Assembly: GCF_024868665.1 (NCBI RefSeq)
Contig: NC_079899.1
Location: forward strand, 24,952,072-25,016,071
Source: Triplophysa rosa
Taxonomy: Eukaryota; Chordata; Actinopteri; Cypriniformes; Nemacheilidae
Length of the DNA stretch: 64,000 nt
Direction of reading: 5' to 3'
Positions 55,112 through 64,000 of this stretch are shown one piece after another. The position numbers and the translations under genes were made by a program. The notes below the pieces were generated by a model. It was not told the DNA's origin. It searched no databases and saw nothing but the letters and a program-made list of their open reading frames with translations. Positions within the stretch are counted from its first letter, which is position 1. Every line of letters starts with the position of its first letter.

Positions 55112-55899
55112 AGATTTTCTATTCTATGCATAGTTCTGATTTATATTATATTCTATTTTACTCCACTCACACTAGTTTCCCCAGCAGTTCTGTTCCATCC
55201 ACCTTTCTATTCTTGTTTGTTTTCTTCTTTTATTTTCTATATCTGTAATCAATGCTCACGTTTGGATCACATCCATCACCACTAACAGCTGGGGATTGTG
55301 TTTTTGGATTTACTGCATTCATCCGGACAGCTCTGTGCGTCATGCGGCTATAGATGAATGAATCAGTCACTAACTGGCCACCTGTAGGTCATGTGATTTA
55401 TTGGTATTCTTCAAACGTCGTACACGAGCGAATAAAGTGAGAAAGGCAACATGAGCTCGAGCTCGGGCTGTGACGGACGCCATGCGCTCGCCTCCGGGTG
55501 CGCGCAATTGCGCGTTACATTAGATGCGCAAAGTTCGAGCGGCTGATGACACGGAGGATCGGGAGGTCCACTGCGGTGTCGTTAAAGGGGATCAGAAGTG
55601 TTATTTCTGTAACAGCCACATCATTTAATCGGCATAGGAGGAAAACGCATCGGACTCGTTCGCGGCGGATGATGCGCATTCGGATGGCAACAGATCGACA
55701 ACACCAGACTGGAAAGATGCTGATGATAGTGGCTTAGATTTTGTTGTTCATCGCAATGTGTCGGATATTATAGTCAGTGTTTGAGTGACACTATGGGAGC
55801 GTAAAATGGTTTATTTATAGTCATGTAATGGTTGAAGGAATTTAGTTCAGGCTACTTTTCCTTGGATATTGATGTCACTGGATTCATTTTTAAGGAGAT

Positions 55900-58800
55900 A
55901 TGAATCATCTATTCACTTTTGTGAGCCATATTCTGTCTCTGATCGGATGTCACATCTGCTTTGCAGGGGCAAGTAAGAAAACTTATTTTGCTTCTGTTAA
56001 TAATGAAAAAAACGAAATGATGAAGAATTAAAACAGGCTAATCTCACTACATGTGTAAATTGATGTGTTGGTCACCATGACTACAGCTTAAAATCAGAAT
56101 CAGAAAGAGCTTTATTGCCAAGTATGTTTGCACATACAAGGAATTTGTTTTGGTGACAGGAGCATCCAGAACACAGAACACAGAAAAGCATCAAAGTGCT
56201 GTTCAGTGTTTTAAGTGTTTGCCCTCCTCAGGTCGAACTAAGAAGGGCATTAAGGAAATTGCCTTGTGCTCTTTTGGTCACTGACTTTGATTTAATGGGC
56301 TAATAGGCCGTGCTGAGAGAATAAGGTATTGTAGATCATGTCATGACATTTAAAAAGCACTTTTTAAGAAAGACTAGAGCATTATGTCTTGTCTATGACA
56401 GAAAGGTCTGTAACCACTGTCTCTGTGAATGATTTTTATTATCGAAAACATGTTATTGCTTTTGTTACGTAATGCATATTACAGTCAATTATGAAAATCT
56501 ACACTTTTTGCAGATCCCTCAATTCACTTGAAGTTCTCCGGTATACTGCCAAGCCTGTAATCACAGTTCACAGTGAGAGATCTCTTGGAGATATTCTGAG
56601 TTGGCAGAGGGAAATGCCGTGTACATGAATTCCTAATTGGAAAATTTGACCAAAAACCAATAACATGCAATCATTTCTAATAATGTGGATTTTCAAAATG
56701 TATTAATGGCTTGAATTTCTTGATATAAGTAAGTGTACAATTTTTTATAATGTACTGTAATGTTTCCTTTCCTAAACTTATTTTGGTGTGAGTTTGGGGA
56801 CAAATCTGTTTGTTTGACCAAAGACAGATGAGGGAAGTGTTTTATAAGTTTATTATTGGATGCCTTTAGAGGCAATACATCCCTATACACTATACCGCAA
56901 AATCGTCTGTAAATATTTCACAAACCTGATCAATTTAGCGGGAAACAGATTGCCAATTGTGTTGTATACATATTCATTGGTAAACTTAACTTAGAGATTC
57001 TTTCTTGAGTATTGCAGAGTTTTCATTTCTTGTTGTATACATATAAGTAAATCGGTGGAGGTGCTCTTATGAATAATTCATACTGGTAATTTGTATTTCA
57101 CAGACCGCCCAGCAGCACCTGTCAATGTTTCTGTTACACACCTGCGGGCGGATTCTGCTACCGTGTCCTGGAATATTCCGGAGGGGGAGATCGTAATCGG
57201 CTTTGCCATCTCACAGCAGGTCGAACAATGTTATTACAATGAGATCCAGCCCTGAGGGAATTATACATATTTGTTGAAGTCTGACATTGAATATCTGCAA
57301 TAACTCCTGATGTGTGTGCGTGCGTGCGTGCGTGCGTGTGCGTGTGTGTGTGTGTGTGCGTGTGCGTGTGTGTGTGTGTGTCTCAGCGCCAGGACGGGTT
57401 AGTGCAGCGTTTCATTCGTGAGGTGAACACCACCAGTCACGCTTGTGTTCTGTGGGACCTTAAAGAAGACACAGATTATATTATCCAGGTCCAGTCCGTT
57501 GGGCTGTATGGAGAGAGTCTGGCCAGCAAAAAGGTTCACTTCAGAACGCTCAAAAAGTCTGAGCATTTACAATCCGCCATGATGAATCAAGGTATTGAAC
57601 GTTTCAATGACGAACACCATCATCTATTTATCTGAATGCAAAAAACATATTTCCTATGTTCGTCTTGTAAAAGATCACCAGTTTAAAACTTCTTATGTTG
57701 ACATATCAAGTTTGAATACAATATTACATAAATTAACGTTTATACATTTAGCAGGCACTTTTATCCAAGTGAAATGTCTAGATATTATATATGTTTGGGG
57801 AATGTTTCTGTAGGAGGTATTAAAGCATGCTGTAGCATAGTATTTATACAGTTTACTATAGGTAAGACCACTTTAGTATACTAGACAGTAGTAGGTGGAC
57901 AGTAGTGAAGTAAGTACATTTTTTCTAGTATCTGTACTTTATCAGTGAGGGTTTTTACTCTGGAAAAATTGTACTTAACTAAAGTAATAAGCGTAATATT
58001 ATACTATTTGATACTTGTTCATGTTATAAATCTAGTCCTTTATTACTTTTCCTCAAGTATTTTTAAGTACTAGATTTTTAATGAGTATTAAAGGTTAAAA
58101 TAAAACGTAAGTAATGTATTTACGCATGTAACGTAGTGGAGTAAAAAGTATGATGTCATGCTGTATTGAATGCAATATTGTAAATTTTCACAGTAAAACA
58201 CTGATAAAGTACAGATAAATGCACTTGAGGTCACTACTGTCCACTTCTGATACTGTAATTACTACAATTTACCACCTAATAGTAAATACTATACAGTAGT
58301 TTACTACAGTAATTTGTCATGTGAGTATTTTTGTCAAAACCCATGATCTGTTACTGATACATACTATATAAATAAACACGTATCTAAATACATACTATAT
58401 AAATATAATAATGTTCAATATTTGGATCAAAAAAATTCATATTTGCTAAAAACGTATGTTTTTGGAGCACACAAGAAAGATACAGATACTGCAGGTGTCC
58501 TCAAAATATCAGACATGGTCTAAGAGCCAAAAAATCTTTCAGAAGTTCATGGTGTCTTTATAATAAATTCACCATCGATGATCTTGCTTGTCCGAACCAC
58601 AATGTGTTGTTATATTATTCAGCAGATGACCCTGAGGTGGAGGGTTTAGACATCTCCAGACATCTTCAGACTGGAGAGATCTTAATTATCATGACTGTGC
58701 TGCTAATGTGGGCAGGTAAAGAAAAATCTTTAATTGCAAAGTGTTGATTTTCATATATCTTTGGACAACACACATAATCGTGATGAACAGCTAAGTTCCA

Positions 58801-59607
58801 GGTTCAATAAACATGCATCTCGATCCATAGCTCTTGTGGCACATGGTCGATTCCCACAGAAAATAATTTGGATTCGCGCCTCATTCAAGGCCTCGGCGTT
58901 ATTCAGCACTAGAGCTTGACTTGTGTTGAACCCGTAACAATCCTTTGAACCTCACTAATCTGCATCTCATTGAGAAAGCTTTTTTCTTTTCGCATTTTCT
59001 AACATGTAATACACAATTCAAAGTTTTCTTTGACAGACAACTTTTTATTTCAGACTCAGTTGTGATGTGCAGGTGGAGGATGATGTTTAGTTTTATTGAA
59101 GGAAATCTAATCTGTGTCTCTGAAATGTCTGTGGCGATGCAGCCGTGATCGCTCTCTTCTGCAAGCAGTACGATATCATCAAAGACAACGACTCCAACAA
59201 TCACAGTAAAGAGAAAAGCAAACCGCTGTCCGTCCACAGCACTCCTGAATATCATAACGGAGGCCTGCTGGGTAGCAAGGTAAGACCTTTACAACTGGCC
59301 AACATCGTGATGTGCATTTCATTTAGTGAGTGGCATACCATTGTCTAAAATCAAAAATGTTATTTTGCATTTTCAATGCAATTTTCAACAAGAGATGTCA
59401 AAGCTGAAAACAGTACTGATATTTTTTAGTCATAAGGGAGAGCTATGATGTTCACATAAATCTATATGATTTCAGAAGTCTCGTAGAAAAGACATGTTTT
59501 TTTTACTGTTGCAGTACAGTCATAAGGAAATGTATTACCTGAGTATTTTTTTTACCTTTTTGTAGTTTCAGAGGACATCATCTTCTGTCAGCATCATCAA
59601 GGTTTAA
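55900..59607 (+). CDS. fndc4: Fibronectin type III domain protein 4 (about 220 aa, six exons)
   Basis: Type I membrane protein whose ectodomain is shed in mammals as an anti-inflammatory and metabolic factor, related to FNDC5/irisin. Exons: 55900..55972, 57104..57219, 57387..57591, 58626..58715 (or from 58623), 59143..59279 and 59566..59607; phases agree. A signal peptide occupies about residues 1-24. One fibronectin III domain follows (PVNVSVTHLRADSATVSW, IVIGFAISQQ, IREVNTTSHACVLWDLKEDT). The transmembrane segment is about 148-168 (GEILIIMTVLLMWAAVIALF), then the conserved CKQYDIIKDNDSNN and a C-terminal SSSVSIIKV. FNDC4 is chosen over FNDC5 because of the VGLYGES...VHFRTLK stretch, the C-terminus and the adjacent divergent gckr. 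Exon 3 is preceded by a (TG)n run where a pyrimidine tract is expected. Confidence 0.94.
55973..57103 (+). other. fndc4: fndc4 intron 1
   Basis: AT-rich intron with no gene or clear transposon seen. It contains a stretch starting near 56095 (AATCAGAAAGAGCTTTATTG) that looks like a fragment of a dispersed fish repeat. Confidence 0.5.
57305..57386. repeat. fndc4: (TG)n/(TGCG)n microsatellite abutting an fndc4 splice acceptor
   Basis: An approximately 70-bp run of TG with TGCG interruptions ends in TGTCTCAG, the acceptor of fndc4 exon 3 (57387). The acceptor has almost no pyrimidine tract apart from the alternating T residues. Confidence 0.9.
57592..59565 (+). other. fndc4: fndc4 introns 3 to 5
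   Basis: Intron 57592-58625 holds a probable miniature element (about 57836-58320) with AGTATACTAG- and ACTATACAGTAG-like inverted tracts. Introns 58716-59142 and 59280-59565 are AT-rich without recognised features. Confidence 0.45.
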
Positions 59608-60350
59608 CAGGTATCACAGAATCCGGGCTGTCAACAGACCTGTCAGCAGATATTAACTCATGTGTTTATACTTAAGACAAGCGTCAAATGCAATAGTAAC
59701 ATGAACTTCTCATTTCTCAAGTCAGAAAATGTAAAGTAGTATACGGGTATTGGGTAGTTTACTCCATTAAGAGTTGTTTTCTGGACACTGAACAAATAGT
59801 TTCCTCAGCTACAGAGAACCGTCAATAGCAAGCAGAGCTACGGGTGCTATGAACATGAGTGTTGAAACATTGACAGTCGGAGTAAAGATGTGTCTCTTTG
59901 TGGTTTTGTACCATGTAAGATAATGATAAATGATCATGGTCATTGCATTACATTTCGTAAATACTTACAAAATGCACAATTAGCATAAGAAGTGTTTTAA
60001 GTAGATTAACACTGTGTTACTAAATGTCACTTATTCTTTTAGAGTGGATTGCACAGTGGGGTGGTTCCCATTTGAACCAGTAGGATATTGTGTGTGACAG
60101 TCTGCCAAACCAGTCAAGTTTCCGTTTTGAGCTTGTAAATTAGGATGGTATTAATATGTCTACACACTGGTATTGTAATGTGCACATAGATAATAATACT
60201 TGATTTATTGTTCTAAAATATTTTTTCTGAGTGATTCAGTTGTTTAAAGAGGCTACACATAGTGGTAGTTTTGAGCAATAGTTTATGAATGTCCTTTAAA
60301 CACTGTTTTATTGCACAGCAGTTTTATTAATATTCTCATTCCTGTTTTCC

Positions 60351-60358
60351 AATAAATG
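60351..60358 (+). terminator. fndc4: Poly(A) signal AATAAA, fndc4
   Basis: The CCAATAAATG context contains AATAAA about 745 nt after the fndc4 stop, giving a typical 3' UTR. It is the clearest such signal before the znf513 promoter region. Confidence 0.45.
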
Positions 60359-60559
60359 TCAAATGTAAACACTTGAGCTTGTGCCTGTTGGTTCTGTGTT
60401 AAAACACGTGCAGCCAGTGATGTATTTGTTTGGGAAACTCCTCGTCTATTTTTGAGTAGAGACATAAGAAAAACAGCAAAAGAGGAAAAAATAAAAATTA
60501 TAGGATATATGATAATTATAAAATCCGAGAAAATAATTAGAAAATAAAATAAAAAAAAA

Positions 60560-61239
60560 AAACGTGCGCTGCAGTTCTCTTACTTTTCGCCGGGCGCCGC
60601 AGTTTCCCCGTTTCCCCCTGAACTCATTGAATCACTTCCTGTGCTGCACATTCCCATCACAACAACTCCAACAGCAGTGAAACTTACACACTTCCACTTC
60701 AACTACCCACGGAGTCACTTTACACGACCAAACATCCGCGTGGACAATGAATTCCTCATGGATATATGCTGATATTCCCGCTGCTGGCTGTCCAGTGATC
60801 AGAAACGCCGGACTTTTATTTTGTTTTCTATAGTTTGGGCTATCTGGTCATGCTAGTTAGCTAACGACTGGTGACAAGATAAAGACAAACTTAAAGCCAG
60901 ATAGCCTTATTTTTCATTTATTTCTTTTCAAAAACGTCGATTTTGCGAGGTGATTGTGTATTATCGTATATGACAGCGATTCTGCGTTGTCGCCTCTGTG
61001 TTTTAAATGTGGTTTAATAGTTAGCTTATGCTAACATCACTATTAATGACAGGGCTGTGTATTTTTTCGGGGTTTTGAGCATGTTTTGGGGGGATATAAG
61101 GGATAAAGGTGATTAATTCGGGGTTTATCAGTGCTCTGAGGAGCTCTTTGTTAAAAGGAGGAAGAGGAAGATGAAGAAGAGGAAGACGATGATGAAGATT
61201 AGATCAACAGGGAACTGACTGTTAACAGACACATAAAAA
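60560..61239 (+). promoter_or_regulatory. znf513: znf513 promoter and 5' leader
   Basis: The sequence changes at about 60560 from A-rich repeats to a GC-richer, CpG-containing stretch (CTTTTCGCCGGGCGCCGCAG) with ETS-like CACTTCCTG near 60634. A purine-rich leader (GAGGAAGAGGAAGATGAAGA) ends at the start codon at 61240. No TATA box is evident. The transcription start is not placed. Confidence 0.5.
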
Positions 61240-64000
61240 ATGCCCAGACGGAAACAGTCCAATCCACAGCCTGTCAAATGTAAGTCTACATTTCACTTTG
61301 ACTTTATTTCTTATGTTCTTATTGCAAAGTTTGACTTTTCATTACAATATACAGTGATTTAACAGTTGTAGTAACTGTAATTGTGTTTATTGCTAATGAA
61401 AATAATTATAATCACAGCAGTTATGCTTTTTTTCATGCACACACTGACACATCAGGTCATTAGAGTGACATGCTTTTATCATCTTCATTACCATAGATTT
61501 AACTTTTATTAGTTGTTCCATGAATCAGCTTGTTTCCAAATGGCACCGTATATTTTTATTATGATTTTCGTATCTACACACTATTTTTAATCTCAAATTG
61601 AATTGACTTTAAAAAATGAGCTAAATTGCAATTGCATATCATTTCTTAAATTTCTTTGAGTCAAGATAATGTGGAAACATGTCATATGACATGACTTACT
61701 GATCACATCATTTTTACAGTTTACTCCTCATATCAGTCAGCCGCGTATGATGCACAGTATCTATTTTTAATGTGATTTTTACTTTTGTTTTGTTAGAGTA
61801 GCATTTAAATTTCAGGTAAAATTTTCTCTCTTCTATTGAGTCTGGACGAATCATCTTAGCTCCGTTCTAGCCCTCTAACTAAACATTGACTTCCTCTTCT
61901 TCGTCATTTTTTTACCTCACTTAAGTCCCTCTGGACGGACCCTCGTTCCTGCTGCGAGACTCGGGGTAGACCCCTCTCTGACCCGACTCTGTTCTCTTCC
62001 CTGCTCTTATCTGCCGTCTCTCTGCTGTTCCTTCCTCATTCATTCTCTGCTGTCCCGCTCTCTTCCTCCTCACAGATCTGCGTGTTATTCACCAACTGCA
62101 TCTCAACTCTTATCTCATGACCCTGTGTTTTATATTCTTTGGTAGAACAAGAGTTGTGCTACTTTTAGAATTCGCCTTTAACTCATGGTGCACAAACCTC
62201 AACTCGTGTGGCTAGGAGAGTGATCACACTTGCAATTTTTGTCTGCATTAAAGGCGTGTGGGCTCGGAGTGAACGAGGGACCCAAGTCATTTGCAGAAAC
62301 CCCCAAAAAAGACTTGTGGGTTGTGTTCTTAACTTATTGACACACAGAAGACAACTTACTAGCAATCGCAAAGCATCTCCTTGTCAACCGCTCGCCGTTA
62401 TCGTTGTGATATCTGATTAAATGCCTCTGTGATCAAATTTCATGAACGGAAATGAGAACTGTACCGATATTCAGAGTGTCACGTTGTTTATTTGCAGTGG
62501 AGGCGGGAGATGGAGTTGTGGTGGGCGATCAAGAGAATCTCGTGCTGGAGAGTGATTTTCTCCTCGGACAGGACCTGGGCTTCGGAGAAAATGACTACAG
62601 GATCGTCGGTTTTGAGAGAGACTCGGGTGATTTGTTACATCACATTACTACTTTATTCATCGTTATTCTGTGCTTCCGTCAAAGATGAGTTTGCTGATTC
62701 TTTGTGTTGTAGGACTGCATTTAAATTTTTTGGTGTACTGTACTTTTAATGATCACTGCATCTGTGATCTCCCGATAGACTCGGTCGCGGCAGATGTGGG
62801 CATGCCGATGTACGGCTTTAGCGACGAGGACTGTTCCACCTACAACCACCTCGGTATGGAGAGCGATTTCGAGGACCCCCGTGACACAGAAAGCGAGCGA
62901 GAGGAGATCGGCTCTTACCTCTCTTGCAGACAGTGCGGCCAGCTCCTCGGCGACCCCCTGACCGGCGCGCTGGATCTCGCAGGCCTGTACTGCCTCCAGT
63001 GCGGGGCGGAGGGCGGAGATGCAGACCATCAGGATAAACCTCAAGAGGAGGCCCATCCCACCGATGACGGGCAGGGGACGACGAATCGGAGCCGATCCAA
63101 CGGAAACGCCAGTAAGACCTACTCCTGCAAACTGTGCAGCTTCACCTCGCGCTACTCCAATCACTTGAAGCGGCACATGAAAACGCACAACGGCGAGAAG
63201 CCGTATCAATGCCAGCACTGCACGTACGCCTCCGCCCAGCTGGTGAACCTGCAGAGGCACGTGCGCACCCACACCGGCGAGAAACCCTACAAATGCGAGT
63301 TCTGCACGTTCGCCTGCAACTCCTTGGGCAACCTGAAGAGGCACCAGCGCATGCACGCGCAAGAGAAAACGCTGGACTGCAACCAGTGTGACTTTCACGC
63401 CACCAACAGCCACTCTTTAAAGAAACACATGATGAGCCACAAGGAGGAGAAACCGACAGAAGAAGGTAAGTCGTCTTGAAATGGAAATCGTTTCGCTTTG
63501 CTTTTATAAAGCGCGTTTTTGGTTGTGCAGTGCACTGCTTGCAGTTTCTTGTTCATCAGATTGTTTTAATCATGAGTACTAAACAGAAATCTTCTGAATG
63601 ATCTTTCTTTGTCTGATTAGTTTCAGATACATCAAAGTGAACAAAAAGACATATGTGTGGTTCTGTCTGTTGTTTCCCCTTCATACTTTCTGCGTTTGTT
63701 TTCGCGAAGCAAAAAAGGAAGTTGATTGTACAGTAAAGGGAACCAAAAACCATCGTTCCTAAAACCAGATTCTTCACAAAGAGGAAGTATTTAACTTGTG
63801 CTCCGCTCTTCTTTCCTTCCAGAAGCTGTTGTGTCTGATCTCACCGTGCACATCACCAGCGACCCTGACTTCCTCCAGAGCTATGACACCCTGCAGACAG
63901 ACCAGCATCCCCCCACCCTGCTGGACACCCAAGAGTCCGACCCTCTGCCCGAGCTGCTCTTCCCCTTCACGTGCCGCGTGTGCGGCCTGGTCCTGGAGGA
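61240..64000 (+). CDS. znf513: Zinc finger protein 513, 5' portion (gene continues beyond window)
   Basis: C2H2 transcription regulator; human ZNF513 mutation is linked to retinal dystrophy. Exons in the window: 61240..61279 (MPRRKQSNPQPVK, matching human), 62498..62626, 62779..63465 and 63823..>64000; phases agree. Exon 2 carries NLVLESDFLLGQDL and GFERDS as in human. Exon 3 has an acidic part, a CxxC pair (CRQCGQ...CLQCG) and four C2H2 fingers beginning YSCKLCSF, YQCQHCTY, YKCEFCTF and LDCNQCDF, with TGEKPYK linkers. Exon 4 gives DPLPELLFPFTCRVCGLVLEE, aligning with human LPELLFPWTCRGCGQELEE just before the second finger cluster, which lies outside the window. The fourth finger, degenerate in human, has a full C2H2 set here. 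Confidence 0.93.
61280..62497 (+). other. znf513: znf513 intron 1
   Basis: AT-rich at first, then C/T-rich around 61850-62080. No transposon or RNA gene recognised. It ends in TTTATTTGCAG at 62497. Confidence 0.6.

Larger units (their letters stand above)
53636..55899. other. Head-to-head spacer between gckr and fndc4
   Basis: Divergent interval between two start codons; GCKR and FNDC4 are also divergent neighbours in human 2p23.3. It is largely filled by two foldback elements (53937-54371 and 54661-55111). The remaining 55430-55760 is GC-rich, with several CpGs and a palindrome GCGCGCAATTGCGCG (55500-55514), and is the likely fndc4 promoter and leader. A GTG-started open frame at 55498-55737 has no recognisable content. 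Confidence 0.6.

Noticed and set aside
55498..55737. GTG-started 79-codon open frame upstream of fndc4
   Set aside because: No ATG start, very Arg-rich because of the GC-rich leader, and ends before the fndc4 exon; best read as 5' UTR.
62670..62778. Upstream ATG at 62670 as a start of the znf513 zinc-finger exon
   Set aside because: The frame from 62670 crosses the splice acceptor at 62777-62778; exon phase and human homology show translation starts in exon 1 at 61240.

Overview
The window is vertebrate nuclear DNA, almost certainly from a cyprinid-type teleost. All genes are split by GT-AG introns, the intergenic DNA is AT-rich, and it is full of small foldback DNA transposons of kinds common in zebrafish and carp genomes, plus a decayed Tc1 element. 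Eight protein-coding genes can be assembled exon by exon with consistent splice phases. From left to right they are: a Rab39/42-like GTPase (+), xkr6 (-), a C8orf74 homologue (-), rp1l1 (+), a divergent Src-like tyrosine kinase (-), gckr (-), fndc4 (+) and the 5' part of znf513 (+).

Layout. 223-1632: Rab-like gene, two coding exons. 1633-9734: tail-to-tail spacer with 3' UTR sequence and foldback elements. 9735-18022: xkr6, three exons, with a 6.4-kb intron. 18023-22115: spacer where human 8p23.1 would carry SOX7 and PINX1; neither is seen. 22116-24716: C8orf74 homologue. 24717-29842: divergent control region shared with rp1l1, containing a probable non-coding rp1l1 first exon, promoter-like motifs and a dead Tc1 copy. 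29843-39049: rp1l1, with two doublecortin domains and one 6.2-kb last exon. 39050-41396: tail-to-tail spacer. 41397-45893: Src-like kinase in nine exons. 46219-53635: gckr in about nineteen exons. 53636-55899: head-to-head spacer almost filled by two foldback transposons. 55900-59607: fndc4. 61240-64000: znf513, running off the right edge.

The gene set joins two human blocks: 8p23.1 (XKR6, C8orf74, RP1L1, and BLK nearby) and 2p23.3 (GCKR, FNDC4, ZNF513). Functionally the genes are unrelated neighbours: membrane traffic (Rab), XK-family membrane protein, photoreceptor axoneme (RP1L1), tyrosine kinase signalling, hepatic glucokinase control (GCKR), a secreted fibronectin-domain factor (FNDC4) and a zinc-finger regulator (ZNF513).

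The most unusual biology is in two signalling genes. The Src-like kinase keeps its catalytic residues and Src-type catalytic loop but has lost three features that normally wire Src kinases to phosphotyrosine: the SH2 FLVR arginine (now Trp), the activation-loop tyrosine (now Arg) and the C-terminal tail tyrosine. The Rab-like GTPase has a proline in place of the near-invariant switch I threonine and a threonine in the guanine-binding SAK motif. All gene models come from reading the sequence; no database search was run.
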